A DNA stretch of 11,194 nucleotides from Dysgonamonadaceae bacterium (GCA_031256015.1 JAIRRK010000072.1:1-11194), one strand, 5' to 3'; positions 1-8,254 are shown, numbered from the stretch's first letter. The notes: a model not told the origin generated them from the sequence alone. Made by a program: numbers and translations.

Positions 1-1
1 T

Positions 2-649
2 ATATGGATGCTGGAGAACCTGCGTTACGTACCGGATGCCGAAGACGGTTACTCCAATTATACACACAGCGCACTCGAATCTGCTACTAATAAATATTAT
101 GCGTATCCGGGAGCTGACGGGTCATACGATCCGGTGTTAGCTGAAAGTGATTGGGACAAGTCGTGGGGCATATTGTATAATTGGGCCGGGGCGACGAACG
201 GCAGGAGTACTTTGGCAAACGAAGGCAATACGGACTACGGCGGAACTTATACACAAGAACAAGGCATTTGCCCGCCGGGATGGCATCTTCCGAGCGATAT
301 GGAGTGGAGCGATTTGGAGGAGGTGATTGCCGGACCGGGTGATTGGGATGATTCGTACCGGACGGATAACACTTGGCGCAGCTGGAGTTACGGGAAGAAG
401 ATGAAAAGTACGACGGCCGGCGGTTCAAGCAAGTCTGCCGCCGAAGGCGGGTTCGACGCGTTGCTCGTGGGCCGCGTGTACAGTGGTAGCCGCGACGCCC
501 TCAGGTTCGCCACGTTCTTTTGGTCGGGTAGCTCCTACAGTGGTGGCACAGAAGCGTGGCGTCGGAACTTGGCTAGCGGCGACCCGGGAGTGAACCGGAC
601 CCACTGCAACCGGTCGTACCTGTTTAGCGTCCGTTGCAAGAAAGACTAA
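2..649 (+). CDS. FISUMP-domain protein, 5' end outside window
   Basis: This is the C-terminal part of a FISUMP (Fib_succ_major) domain protein. The reading frame is open to the window edge: bases 2-7 encode I-W before the first Met, exactly as in GIWMLENLRY of the complete paralogue at 10133-11179, so the Met at base 8 is internal and the gene is truncated by the window, not by mutation. Family hallmarks are WMLENLRY, YNWAGATNG, ICPPGWHLPSD, GFDALLVG and the terminal SVRCKKD. The complete paralogue has a signal peptide, so this protein is probably exported too. Role unknown; FISUMP domains are usually found on secreted or surface proteins and resemble C-type-lectin-like folds (recalled family knowledge). 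The last third carries a hypervariable segment (see separate entry). Codons there are GC-rich and end mostly in C, unlike the A/T-ending codons of the neighbouring housekeeping genes. Confidence 0.9.
   Translation: MWMLENLRYVPDAEDGYSNYTHSALESATNKYYAYPGADGSYDPVLAESDWDKSWGILYNWAGATNGRSTLANEGNTDYGGTYTQEQGICPPGWHLPSDMEWSDLEEVIAGPGDWDDSYRTDNTWRSWSYGKKMKSTTAGGSSKSAAEGGFDALLVGRVYSGSRDALRFATFFWSGSSYSGGTEAWRRNLASGDPGVNRTHCNRSYLFSVRCKKD
473..625 (+). other. Hypervariable segment of FISUMP gene (DGR variable-region-like)
   Basis: Between the conserved GFDALLVG block and the conserved RSYL.SVRCKKD end, this segment differs from the equivalent part of the 10133-11179 gene at many codons, mostly in bases 1 and 2. 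Examples (this copy/other copy): CGC/CTC, GAC/TAC, GCC/TAC, TAC/CGC, AAC/GCC, AGC/CAC, AAC/TCC, TGC/GCC, AAC/CCC. Interspersed codons lacking A, such as GTG, GGT, TGG, TCG, TCC, GCG, CGG and TTG, are identical. This is what adenine-specific mutagenesis of an AAC-rich template would leave. The segment is one codon longer than its counterpart. The DGR reading is an inference; neither a template repeat nor a reverse transcriptase is in the window. Confidence 0.6.
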
Positions 650-659
650 CTCTGTGAGT

Positions 660-684
660 TAAGAACTAAGAACTAAGAACTAAG
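660..684 (+). repeat. TAAGAAC heptamer tandem repeat, stops in all frames
   Basis: Three perfect copies of TAAGAAC (660-680) plus a partial TAAG (681-684) follow the stop codon of the first FISUMP gene by 10 bases. Because 7 is not a multiple of 3, the TAA triplets at 660, 667 and 674 fall in the three different reading frames, and the one at 674 is in the CDS frame. The tract therefore stops any frameshifted or readthrough translation. Whether this is function or chance is unknown. Confidence 0.8.
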
Positions 685-690
685 GGATGC

Positions 691-714
691 AAGGGATTGT
701 GTCCCTTTGGTTTT
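691..714 (+). terminator. Weak hairpin after first FISUMP gene
   Basis: AAGGGA (691-696) pairs with TCCCTT (702-707), extended by a T-G pair, around a TGT loop. It is followed by an interrupted T-rich stretch TGGTTTT. It sits about 40 bases after the FISUMP stop and is a plausible but weak intrinsic terminator. Confidence 0.45.
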
Positions 715-743
715 AAACAGGGTAAGTGTGCTTTGCAGCGCAA

Positions 744-774
744 AGGGGCTGTCTTGGTTTTCGAGACGGCCCCT
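744..774 (-). terminator. Terminator hairpin of pfkA, possibly shared by the convergent genes
   Basis: AGGGGCTGTCT (744-754) pairs with AGACGGCCCCT (764-774): eleven pairs with one G-T wobble and a 9-base loop. Read on the minus strand it lies 33 bases past the pfkA stop and is followed by a short T run (TTTG), so it most likely terminates pfkA. On the plus strand there is no T run. A second overlapping hairpin, CTTTGC-AGC-GCAAAG (731-745), shares its bases. A smaller inverted repeat, ATAAAC/GTTTAT (788-811), overlaps the pfkA stop itself. Confidence 0.65.
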
Positions 775-807
775 GTAAGCGTTCATTATAAACGCTCAAA
801 AGCGAGT

Positions 808-1788
808 TTATATCGATAAAATATGCAGGGTATTCAATAAATTGCGATTGATGGGCTTGTCGTTTTTAATGGCTTTGGAAAAGGGAACGTACACGATTTG
901 GTCGTTTTGTATGCCAATCATCACATTCCGTTGGTCATCCATGAAGGCATCGATAGCGGCGGCTCCCATGCGTGAAGCAAGAATCCGGTCGGTTGCGGTG
1001 GGCGAGCCTCCGCGCTGCAAATGTCCGAGAATACTCACCCTCACATCGTATTGAGGATATTCTTTTTTCACTCTTTCGGCCAAAGCCATAGCTCCTCCGG
1101 TTATTTCGCTTTCGGCTACCAGAACGATGCTGCTGTTTTTTGTTTTACGGAACCCGCTTTCAATCAGTTCTTCCAGTTGGTCCACTTCCGTCGAGATTTC
1201 CGGTATGATGGCAGCTTCCGCACCCGACGCAATGGCGCCGTTTAAGGCGAGAAACCCGGCGTCTCTTCCCATCACTTCAATAAAGAACAGCCGTTCGTGC
1301 GAAGAAGCCGTATCGCGAATTTTATCGACGGCTTCCATAATCGTGTTCAGTGCGGTGTCGTATCCGATGGTGGTATCGGTTCCGAACAAATCGTTGTCGA
1401 TTGTTCCGGGAAGCCCCACAATCGGCAGATTGTATTCCTGAGCAAAGATGCGGGCTCCGGTTAGCGAGCCGTCTCCTCCGATAACAACCAGGGCATCGAT
1501 GCCTTCTCTCCTCATCGTTTCGAACGCCTGTCTTCGGCCTTCCGGTTCGCGAAATTCAACGGAGCGGGCGGTTTTCAGAATAGTTCCTCCCTGCTGTATA
1601 ATATTGCTTACGTTATTTGTTCTGAAAGGCACGATTTCACCGGTAAGCAAACCTTTATAACCGCGATATATACCTTTAACTTCCAATCCATTGTAAATAG
1701 CTGCTCTCGTCACAGCCCGTATAGCAGCGTTCATTCCCGGAGCGTCGCCTCCGGATGTTAAGATTCCGACGCATTTAATGTTTGCCAT
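808..1788 (-). CDS. pfkA: ATP-dependent 6-phosphofructokinase
   Basis: PfkA phosphorylates fructose 6-phosphate to fructose 1,6-bisphosphate with ATP, the committed step of glycolysis, in the cytoplasm. The 326-residue length is usual for bacterial PfkA. Visible motifs are the N-terminal nucleotide loop [12 protein letters not shown] (9-20), GGDGS (104-108), PGTIDND (127-133) with the catalytic Asp at 131, MGRDAG (173-178) and [10 protein letters not shown] (255-264). Gly rather than Asp in GGDGS and Gly in PGTID indicate the ATP-using rather than the pyrophosphate-using type. The start MANIKCVGI is right at the nucleotide-binding strand and fits the family. No Shine-Dalgarno is seen, as is common in this phylum. 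It is transcribed alone, divergently from ispH and convergently with the FISUMP gene to its left. Confidence 0.97.
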   Translation of the reverse strand: MANIKCVGILTSGGDAPGMNAAIRAVTRAAIYNGLEVKGIYRGYKGLLTGEIVPFRTNNVSNIIQQGGTILKTARSVEFREPEGRRQAFETMRREGIDALVVIGGDGSLTGARIFAQEYNLPIVGLPGTIDNDLFGTDTTIGYDTALNTIMEAVDKIRDTASSHERLFFIEVMGRDAGFLALNGAIASGAEAAIIPEISTEVDQLEELIESGFRKTKNSSIVLVAESEITGGAMALAERVKKEYPQYDVRVSILGHLQRGGSPTATDRILASRMGAAAIDAFMDDQRNVMIGIQNDQIVYVPFSKAIKNDKPINRNLLNTLHILSI

Positions 1789-1814
1789 ATCAAGTAAATT
1801 AAAATAAAACCCTA

Positions 1815-1822
1815 CAAAAATA
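1815..1822 (-). promoter_or_regulatory. Candidate -7 element for pfkA
   Basis: On the minus strand this reads TATTTTTG, matching the Bacteroidetes -7 consensus TAnnTTTG, 26 bases before the pfkA ATG. No convincing TTTG is seen 19-21 bases further upstream, so it is a half-supported promoter. Confidence 0.45.
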
Positions 1823-1834
1823 CAATTTCTTTTT

Positions 1835-1873
1835 TACTTTTGTCGAATCGACGCCTATTTACTTTTATCTTTG
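1835..1873 (+). promoter_or_regulatory. Candidate promoter of ispH
   Basis: TATCTTTG (1866-1873) matches TAnnTTTG and lies 19 bases before the ispH ATG. TTTG at 1839-1842 could be the -33 element, but the 23-base spacer is slightly long. TACTTTTG (1835-1842) is a second -7-like sequence, so a second upstream start is possible. Confidence 0.55.
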
Positions 1874-1892
1874 CAGTCAACAGGTTCATTTT

Positions 1893-2795
1893 ATGAAAAT
1901 AGTAGAAATAGATCAAAGTTCGGGTTTTTGCTTCGGTGTGGTCAATGCCATCAAGAAGGCGGAGCAGGAATTGTTATCCGGTAACGAATTGTATTGTTTG
2001 GGAGATATAGTTCATAACAGTCAGGAAGTTGCCCGGTTGGAGAAGAACGGATTAATAACAATCAATCATCGAAGTTTGAGTCAAATTCACGGGAAAAAAG
2101 TGTTGTTGAGGGCTCACGGCGAACCTCCGTCCACTTACGAGTTGGCCGATAAAAACAACATACGGATAGTCGATGCAACCTGTCCGGTGGTTTTACAGTT
2201 ACAGAAACGAATAAAAAATCAATATCGAATCTCCGACAAAGAAAAAACGCAGATTGTTATTTTCGGTAAAACAGGTCACGCAGAAGTGAACGGCCTGGTC
2301 GGACAAACCGAAGGAACGGCTGTTGTAATAGAAAATAAAGACGACCTCAATCAATTGGACTTTAATAAAGATATTTATTTGTTTTCTCAAACAACCAAAT
2401 CCGTTGACGGATTCAGAGAAATAGTCCGGGAAATACGTTCGAGAATAGGCGCGAACGTCACGTTTCGTTCCTTCGACACCATTTGTCGGCAAGTGGCGAA
2501 CAGGATGCCCAACATAAAGGAATTTGCGGCCAGGCACGATTTGGTGTTGTTTGTTGCCGGCGAAAAGAGTTCGAACGGAAAAGTTCTTTTCGCCGAATGT
2601 AAAAAGACCAATCCGAACAGTTATTTTATTTCCGACGCGGAAGAAATCGACAGGAACCGGCTGAAAAACGTTGATTCCGTCGGAATCTGCGGAGCCACCT
2701 CCACGCCGAAGTGGTTGATGGAAGAGGTTGCCGAAAAAGTGAAAGGATTAGCCGGAATACAGGAGGATGTCAAAGACTCTAAAGAATCTTTTTAA
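1893..2795 (+). CDS. ispH: 4-hydroxy-3-methylbut-2-enyl diphosphate reductase
   Basis: IspH (LytB) is the iron-sulfur enzyme that makes IPP and DMAPP from HMBPP in the last step of the MEP isoprenoid pathway. All three cluster cysteines are present: C13 in GFCFGV, C97 in DATCPV and C198 in DTICRQ. Substrate-binding residues are also visible: H41 (VHN), H75 (RAHGEPP), H129 and E131 (GHAEVNG), the SSN motif (226-228) and S270 near the C-terminus ([10 protein letters not shown]). The 300-residue length is close to the usual ~300-320. The start is fixed by the family N-terminus a few residues before GFCFGV. It stands alone: pfkA is divergent upstream, and its last 17 bases overlap the end of the opposite-strand gene at 2779-4473. 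No terminator is visible after it. Confidence 0.97.
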   Translation: MKIVEIDQSSGFCFGVVNAIKKAEQELLSGNELYCLGDIVHNSQEVARLEKNGLITINHRSLSQIHGKKVLLRAHGEPPSTYELADKNNIRIVDATCPVVLQLQKRIKNQYRISDKEKTQIVIFGKTGHAEVNGLVGQTEGTAVVIENKDDLNQLDFNKDIYLFSQTTKSVDGFREIVREIRSRIGANVTFRSFDTICRQVANRMPNIKEFAARHDLVLFVAGEKSSNGKVLFAECKKTNPNSYFISDAEEIDRNRLKNVDSVGICGATSTPKWLMEEVAEKVKGLAGIQEDVKDSKESF

Positions 2796-4473
2796 TCCAT
2801 TCAAGCCGTTGTTGCTTGGCTTTGGAAAAGCCTATCGTTTCTTTCACTCCGGCGAAGTAAATTTTCCACAAGTAGTTAAAAGAAGAACGATAAGGGTCGC
2901 GTTCCTGTTCCGCTTCGACACAGCGAATCGCCTTCCCCTCGGAAGGATTGTTGTGAGGAATGGCGGTATTGGCAATGAAAGATAAGAATATGTTATCGGA
3001 CCGTTGTTTCTCTTTTTGGGAATTTAATATATTAATCGACAAATCGTTGTATCGCAGGCACATCTTTATTTCGGCTTTTTCCCGTCCGCCCGTAATATCG
3101 AAATTCATTCCCTGTATAAAACCGTCCTCTATCCGTACCGGAGCCAAAGGCTCGATAATCCGATTCAAAGGAATCATATTCATCGTACCCAAGCTTCCTT
3201 TTATATGTACGTAATCGTAAGCCGAATCGACCGGGAGATAAAGTTCGGCATTAATCATTCCCTCATTCATCAATTTTCCGTTTACTGTCAGTTTATTCAT
3301 TTGTTCGGGCGATTTCACGATGTTGGTTATTCCTTCCGGAAAAATTCCTTCCATCCGAGTGAAATTGATGAATCCCGGCACAGACCCGTTTTTATCCAAT
3401 TCTTCGTATTCGACATTGAAATCGGATGCTTTGAGATACGAAATAAAAAAAGGAACGGGAAATTTTTGTACGGACTCGTAAATTAAAGGCGTCTTTTTGG
3501 GCGTGACCTGAATGTTCTTGTTTTTGCAGCTTTTGAAATAGACACCCGAAATAAGAACGCTGTCCGCCAACACTGTTTTATTGTTCATATACTTTTCCGA
3601 ATCAATACCTTTCAGCAAGATTTCACCCACTTTGACATCCATCCAATCGGCATGATTCGGGTGCAGGTATGCCGACTTCCATTTGGGAACCGTAGATGAA
3701 TAATCGATATCTGAGATTTGTATCAGCGAGTCGGCACCGGAAACAGTTAATTTTCCGGTACTTAAAGTGTACACTTTATCCGGAAAATACATCCGCGATG
3801 AATCTGCCGATAACGTAAAAATTTCGCTGTACAGAGCGCGGGCTTTTTTCCTGCTTACCGAATCTATTTTGAATTTCTCGGCCTCACAACGGAGATTAAA
3901 GATTGACAATGAAGTTGTATTTTTTTTATTTTCCTCCTTATAATGAAGTTCTCCGTCGGTTAATTCGATGCTTGAAATAAGCAATTCACCCAAGTAAGGA
4001 GAAATCATATCGTAGGGAGAGTTCACCGATTTTGTTCCGGGTCGATTGTTTCCGGTATCTATGATTGTCAATTCGGGTTGAACAATTTTGACTTTGTCGA
4101 GAGAAAGTTTTCTTTTCCTTATGCTTTTTCTATAATTAATTCCCAATCCGTTAAAGTGAAGTTCTTTCACCTGAAGCGAACCGTAATATCGAGGCAAGCT
4201 GTCCTTTTTGACGAGGCTGTTCAATCGTTCTTCCGCTACATCGAAAGAAATATCTTTCAGTAAAATCGATTTTTGCAGCATACTGACTTCAATATCGCCT
4301 ATTTTCAGCGCATAAAGCCCATTGGTTGCTTTCGTTACTCCCGCAATCATATCCTTCTCAAACTTCGTTTTGATTCCGACAGTCAAAACAAGGTTCACAA
4401 CCGATGTAATTAAGGAAAATACGGCAGCAAGTAATAAGATTTTTATGAATATTTTCTTGTTTTTTTCTTTCAT
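2779..4473 (-). CDS. AsmA/DUF748-like membrane-anchored protein of unknown function
   Basis: I do not recognise a specific gene. The 564-residue product begins [15 protein letters not shown] and has one hydrophobic segment at about residues 8-30 after a Lys-rich start, implying an inner-membrane anchor with the rest in the periplasm. The body looks like beta-rich repeats: short strands such as [34 protein letters not shown] and [10 protein letters not shown] recur, as in AsmA/DUF748-type proteins linked to envelope or lipid transport. That family assignment is by general resemblance only. The frame is open to an ATG at 4539, but the extra 22 residues would put an AT-biased, unrelated stretch before the clean Lys-rich/hydrophobic signal anchor, so I chose 4473. 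The 3' end overlaps ispH tail to tail by 17 bp. No terminator is seen. Confidence 0.75.
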   Translation of the reverse strand: MKEKNKKIFIKILLLAAVFSLITSVVNLVLTVGIKTKFEKDMIAGVTKATNGLYALKIGDIEVSMLQKSILLKDISFDVAEERLNSLVKKDSLPRYYGSLQVKELHFNGLGINYRKSIRKRKLSLDKVKIVQPELTIIDTGNNRPGTKSVNSPYDMISPYLGELLISSIELTDGELHYKEENKKNTTSLSIFNLRCEAEKFKIDSVSRKKARALYSEIFTLSADSSRMYFPDKVYTLSTGKLTVSGADSLIQISDIDYSSTVPKWKSAYLHPNHADWMDVKVGEILLKGIDSEKYMNNKTVLADSVLISGVYFKSCKNKNIQVTPKKTPLIYESVQKFPVPFFISYLKASDFNVEYEELDKNGSVPGFINFTRMEGIFPEGITNIVKSPEQMNKLTVNGKLMNEGMINAELYLPVDSAYDYVHIKGSLGTMNMIPLNRIIEPLAPVRIEDGFIQGMNFDITGGREKAEIKMCLRYNDLSINILNSQKEKQRSDNIFLSFIANTAIPHNNPSEGKAIRCVEAEQERDPYRSSFNYLWKIYFAGVKETIGFSKAKQQRLEWIKKIL

Positions 4474-4482
4474 AACCGGGAA

Positions 4483-4490
4483 CAAATGTA
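4483..4490 (-). promoter_or_regulatory. Candidate -7 element for the AsmA-like gene
   Basis: On the minus strand it reads TACATTTG, a TAnnTTTG match, with only 9 bases to the chosen ATG at 4473. Transcription would begin almost at the start codon, giving a leaderless or near-leaderless mRNA. It could be chance in AT-rich DNA. Confidence 0.3.
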
Positions 4491-4525
4491 TCAAATTATT
4501 TTGAAGAATGAAAATAATGTTTTTT

Positions 4526-4538
4526 TGTTGAGTCAACA
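4526..4538. promoter_or_regulatory. 13-bp palindrome in the divergent intergenic region
   Basis: TGTTGA-G-TCAACA is a perfect dyad with 6-bp arms, flanked by T runs on both sides. It lies about 53 bp upstream of the AsmA-like start and 40 bp before the -7-like box of the msrB remnant. It could be an operator; no regulator is encoded nearby. Confidence 0.3.
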
Positions 4539-4620
4539 TTTTTTAATACCGATATTTCGGGAAACATAGGATAAATATTTATCTTTACAATTCCAATAAG
4601 CATTTTTTAATCAAAAGAAA

Positions 4621-4839
4621 ATGAGACAATTGCATTTAATTTTTCGTATTTGTAAACCCGGCGATAATGGCACGGAATGATTTGACATAAAGAAGAAAAT
4701 AAGAGTGATTTTGGAAAAAGGAACGTACACTTGCAAACAATGTTTTCATTCATTCGCCAAATTTGATTCCGGGTGCAGTTGGCCTTCTTTTGATGCAGAA
4801 AGGGATATACAAAAAGATTTGAAAGAAACAGCTCTTTAG
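4621..4839 (+). pseudogene. msrB: Decayed peptide-methionine (R)-S-oxide reductase (MsrB) fragment
   Basis: Frame 1 from ATG 4621 encodes a short MsrB-like stretch, is interrupted by TGA at 4678-4680 and continues in the same frame to TAG at 4837. Matches to the MsrB N-terminal half are NGTE just before the TGA (family GTERPF; the Arg CGA to TGA change would explain the stop), EKGTYTCKQC (4714-4743, first zinc CxxC) and KFDSGCSWPSF (4756-4788). A few residues seem lost between the CxxC and KFDSG. Everything after WPSFD, including the second zinc CxxC and the catalytic RxCxN segment, is absent in all frames. It would have no reductase activity. A degenerate -7 box TATCTTTA (4580-4587) and an A-rich tract before the ATG look like its former expression signals. 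The rest of 4540-4984 holds only promoter elements. Confidence 0.75.
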
Positions 4840-4886
4840 TATGTGAAATTTCCTCAAATTTTATTTTTTAGAATGAATCGAATTTA

Positions 4887-4917
4887 TTGCAGGAGTAAAA
4901 AAAGGATTCTATTTTTG
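4887..4917 (+). promoter_or_regulatory. Promoter of the glycogen operon
   Basis: TTG (4887-4889), 20 bases, then TATTTTTG (4910-4917) fits the Bacteroidetes -33/-7 consensus. The expected start is near 4922, giving a leader of about 60 nt before the ATG at 4985. No other good match occurs between the msrB remnant and the operon. Confidence 0.7.
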
Positions 4918-4984
4918 CAGATGATAAAATTTTATTGTAATTTTCGTGTTTCAACCACATTAATACTCATTATATTAAATTAAT

Positions 4985-6937
4985 ATGGGATATCTTAAAT
5001 TTGAAAAGACACTTCTTATTAACCTGGAAGAGTCGTTAAAAAGAGAAATATTAAGGACTAACAGACGAGGTGCTTATCATTCCACTACCATCATTGACTG
5101 TAATACTCGCAAGTATCACGGATTGTTAGTATGCCCCGTTCCCGCGATAGATTCGGATAATCATGTTTTATTGTCGTCTTTGGATGAAACGGTCATTCAA
5201 CATGAAGCGGAATTTAATTTGGGAATACACCAATATGATAATGGTCATTTCAGTCCTAACGGACATAAATACGTCCGTCAGTTTGACTCGGAACAAATTC
5301 CTCGTTCTATCTATCGGGTAGGGGGTGTCATGTTGTCGAAAGAAAAAATACTTTCGGCCTCCGCTAATCGCATATTAATCAAATATACGCTGATGGACGC
5401 ACATTCTCCGACTATTTTGCGTTTTCGTCCTTTTCTCGCATTTAGAAACGTAAATGAACTAACTTGGGCCAATTCCATTGCTTCCCGGGATTATACGGAA
5501 ATCGGTAATGGCATTAAAACAAGTATGTACGAAGGTTATCCGGAGTTGCACATGCAATTCAATAAAAAAGTGAAATTCGTGTTTCAACCGGATTGGTATA
5601 AAAATATCGAATACGTAAAAGAACAAGAGCGCGGATTCCCTTATAAAGAAGATTTATACGTTCCGGGATACTTCGAAATGGAGATTAAAAAAGGAGAATC
5701 GATTTATTTTGCAGGAGGAGATTCTTGTGTCGATCCGGCTGCAATAGAAAGTCAATTCGCGGAAGAACTGAAAATGCGAACGCCGAGAAACAGCTTCTTT
5801 AATTGTTTGAAAAATTCGGCTCAGCAATTTTACTATCGTCCCGATGAAAAGGGAATGTATCTTTTAGCCGGTTATCCTTGGTTTAAGGTCAGAGCACGGG
5901 ATTTATTTATAGCCATGCCGGGATGCACCTTAGCAATAGATGATATTCCACGGTTTGAAAAAATGATGAATGCGGCCATCCCGGCTCTTCGTCGTTTCAT
6001 GGATAACGCTTCTCTCGACGAGATAATTCAAGAAATAGATTTACCCGATATTTTGTTGTGGACGATTTGGTCGCTGCAACGATATGCAAAATACACATCA
6101 AAAGAAGAATGTAACAAAAATTACGGACAACTGATTCAGGATATTGTTGACTATATAAAAGAAAACAAACACGAAAATCTGAAATTAGACCCGAACGGCC
6201 TTGTTTATTCCGAAGGAAAAGAAAAAGCAATAACATGGATGAATTCGACAATGAACGGTAAACCGATTGTCCCTCGTTCGGGTTATATAGTTGAATTTAA
6301 TGCTTTGTGGTATAATTCGCTGAAATTCGCTGCCGAATTAGCCGAACTGAATGAAGAAACCGACAGAAAAGAGTTATTGGACGAAATATCGGCAAAAACA
6401 GAAGTCTCGTTTGTCGAAACCTTTTTGAACGGACACGGCTATTTATACGATTACGTGGACGGTAATTATATCGATTGGAGCGTGCGTCCGAATATGCTGT
6501 TTGCCGTTTCGTTAGATTATTCTCCGTTAAACAGAAGCCAAAAAGGAAAGGTTTTGAATATCGTAACCCGGGAATTGTTGACACCGAAAGGAATCCGTTC
6601 TTTAAGTCCCAAAAGTGAGGGGTATCGACCCTATTACTTGGGAGCTTTGCCCGAACGAGATTTGGCATATCATCAAGGAACCGTTTGGCCCTGGCTGTTA
6701 GGTCCTTATCTTGAGGCCTATCTGAAACTGTATCAATACAGCGGCATCTCCTTTATTGAAAGGATGCTGATAGGATTGGACGAGGAAATAAATATTCATT
6801 GTATTGGAACTCTTTCGGAGGTTTTCGACGGAAATCCCCCGTTTATGGGAAGAGGTGCCATTTCGTTCGCAACAAACGTTGCCGAAGTTTTAAGGATACT
6901 GAAATTAATGGAAAGTTATACGAAAATTGAACATTAA
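4985..6937 (+). CDS. Glycogen debranching enzyme (amylo-alpha-1,6-glucosidase, GH133 type)
   Basis: Predicted to hydrolyse alpha-1,6 branches of cytoplasmic glycogen. The 650 residues show the two-part bacterial/archaeal GDE layout. The N-terminal domain has NRRGAYHSTTI (26-36) and RKYHGLLV (42-49). The C-terminal (alpha/alpha) catalytic domain runs from about 270, with GYPWFKVRARDLFIAMPG (296-313), TWMN (417-420), VEFNALWYNSL (436-446), DWSVRPNMLFAVSL (497-510), YHQGTVWPW (562-570) and SEVFDGNPPF (611-620). There is no signal peptide, so it acts in the cytoplasm. It is the first gene of an operon with the glycosyltransferase (41 bp gap) and the GH57 protein; this trio is a recurrent Bacteroidetes cluster. 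The TWMN motif has Asn where I recall TWMD in more distant homologues; I think Asn is normal in this phylum. No strong ribosome-binding site is seen. Confidence 0.92.
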   Translation: MGYLKFEKTLLINLEESLKREILRTNRRGAYHSTTIIDCNTRKYHGLLVCPVPAIDSDNHVLLSSLDETVIQHEAEFNLGIHQYDNGHFSPNGHKYVRQFDSEQIPRSIYRVGGVMLSKEKILSASANRILIKYTLMDAHSPTILRFRPFLAFRNVNELTWANSIASRDYTEIGNGIKTSMYEGYPELHMQFNKKVKFVFQPDWYKNIEYVKEQERGFPYKEDLYVPGYFEMEIKKGESIYFAGGDSCVDPAAIESQFAEELKMRTPRNSFFNCLKNSAQQFYYRPDEKGMYLLAGYPWFKVRARDLFIAMPGCTLAIDDIPRFEKMMNAAIPALRRFMDNASLDEIIQEIDLPDILLWTIWSLQRYAKYTSKEECNKNYGQLIQDIVDYIKENKHENLKLDPNGLVYSEGKEKAITWMNSTMNGKPIVPRSGYIVEFNALWYNSLKFAAELAELNEETDRKELLDEISAKTEVSFVETFLNGHGYLYDYVDGNYIDWSVRPNMLFAVSLDYSPLNRSQKGKVLNIVTRELLTPKGIRSLSPKSEGYRPYYLGALPERDLAYHQGTVWPWLLGPYLEAYLKLYQYSGISFIERMLIGLDEEINIHCIGTLSEVFDGNPPFMGRGAISFATNVAEVLRILKLMESYTKIEH

Positions 6938-6978
6938 TCGATTTATTACATCGTGTTCAATTATAAAAAAAAGAAGAG

Positions 6979-8241
6979 ATGAGAGCGTTAATGTTTGGAT
7001 GGGAATTTCCTCCGCATATTTTAGGAGGTTTAGGAACTGCCAGTTACGGATTGACGAAGGGAATGTCCCTGCAACCGGATATGGATATTACTTTTGTAAT
7101 GCCTAAACCCTGGGGCGATGAAGACCGGAGTTTTTTGCAACTGATAGGCGCCGGCAATACTCCTATCGTTTGGAGGGATGTGAATTTTGACGATGTGAAA
7201 AATCGGATCGGAAAATACATGGATCCGCAATTGTATTACGATTTAAGAGACCATATTTACGCCGATTTTTCGTATTATCCGATAAATGATTTGGGATGTA
7301 TCGAGTTTTCGGGTCGTTATCCGAACAATCTTCTCGAAGAAATAAACAATTATTCCATTGTAGCCGGTGTAATCGCCCGTACAATTGATTTGGATATTAT
7401 TCACTCTCACGATTGGCTGACTTATCCGGCCGGAATCCATGCCAAGCAGGTAACCGGTAAACCTTTGGTTATCCATGTGCATGCAACCGATTTTGACCGA
7501 AGCAGAGGAAAAGTAAATCCTACCGTTTACGGAATAGAAAAAGACGGAATGGATCAGGCCGATCACATTATTACGGTAAGTAATCTTACACGAAATACGG
7601 TTATTGAAAAATACAACCAAGACCCGCGAAAAGTAACAACGGTTCATAATGCCGTAGAGCCTATGACTACCGAAGTTGCAGCCATTCAATCAAAAAAAGG
7701 AACCGAAGATAAAGTCGTTACTTTTTTGGGAAGAATAACCATGCAGAAAGGGCCTGAGTATTTTGTCGAAGCCGCTGCAAAAGTGCTTTCAAAAACCAAT
7801 AATGTTCGTTTTGTCATGGCCGGAAACGGAGACATGATGAATAAAATGATTCGTTTAGCCGCACAAAGAGGTATTTCCGACCGATTCCATTTCACCGGAT
7901 TTATGAAAGGAACTCAAGTGTATGAGATATTGAAATCAAGCGATGTTTATGTGATGCCTTCCGTATCGGAACCATTCGGTATTTCGCCTTTGGAAGCCAT
8001 GCAATGCGGCGTTCCGACAATCATCTCAAAACAATCGGGATGTTCCGAAATTTTGGACAATGCCGTTAAAATAGATTACTGGGATATTGAAGCAATGGCT
8101 GATGCCATGTATTCCATCATCACTTATTCGTCGATGTCCAAATACCTACAGGAAGAAGGGAAAAAAGAAGTCGACGGAATTACGTGGGAAAAAGCCGGAT
8201 GGAACGTTCGCTCCATCTATAATCAAGTATTAAACAAATAA
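6979..8241 (+). CDS. Glycogen synthase-like glycosyltransferase (GT4/GT5 type)
   Basis: A GT-B-fold transferase of 420 residues, probably elongating alpha-1,4-glucan from a nucleotide-glucose donor in the cytoplasm. The N-terminal domain starts with MFGWEFPPHILGGLGTASYG, the GGLG loop (16-19) typical of starch/glycogen synthases, followed by HSHDW (142-146). The C-terminal Glycos_transf_1 domain has VTFLGRITMQKGPEYF (247-262), including the G-R...K donor-phosphate pocket, and the E-x7-E motif EPFGISPLE (331-339), which are all intact. It is shorter than classical GlgA (~480) and closer to GT4 in the second half, so donor and product are inferred from operon context. The start is set by the family N-terminus, with a purine-rich AAGAAGAG directly before the ATG. 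It follows the debranching gene by 41 bp and precedes the GH57 gene by 13 bp. Confidence 0.9.
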   Translation: MRALMFGWEFPPHILGGLGTASYGLTKGMSLQPDMDITFVMPKPWGDEDRSFLQLIGAGNTPIVWRDVNFDDVKNRIGKYMDPQLYYDLRDHIYADFSYYPINDLGCIEFSGRYPNNLLEEINNYSIVAGVIARTIDLDIIHSHDWLTYPAGIHAKQVTGKPLVIHVHATDFDRSRGKVNPTVYGIEKDGMDQADHIITVSNLTRNTVIEKYNQDPRKVTTVHNAVEPMTTEVAAIQSKKGTEDKVVTFLGRITMQKGPEYFVEAAAKVLSKTNNVRFVMAGNGDMMNKMIRLAAQRGISDRFHFTGFMKGTQVYEILKSSDVYVMPSVSEPFGISPLEAMQCGVPTIISKQSGCSEILDNAVKIDYWDIEAMADAMYSIITYSSMSKYLQEEGKKEVDGITWEKAGWNVRSIYNQVLNK

Positions 8242-8254
8242 AAAATAAATTATC

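Noticed and set aside
8..10. ATG at base 8 as the true start of the first gene
   Set aside because: It corresponds to the internal Met of WMLENLRY; the complete paralogue has 144 residues before it.
87..428. Minus-strand ORFs opposite the FISUMP genes (also 10533-10880)
   Set aside because: They mirror the coding strand of conserved FISUMP domains and show no family features of their own.
660..800. A DGR template repeat or retroelement next to the first FISUMP gene
   Set aside because: I looked for an AAC-rich near-copy of the variable region on both strands here and in 9587-10132 and saw none.
4474..4539. 22-residue N-terminal extension of the AsmA-like protein
   Set aside because: The extension precedes a classic Lys-rich plus hydrophobic signal anchor beginning at 4473 and would spoil it.
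4678..4680. TGA in msrB as selenocysteine or programmed readthrough
   Set aside because: It falls at the GTER position, not at a catalytic Cys, and the catalytic half of the protein is missing anyway. Simple decay is the better explanation.
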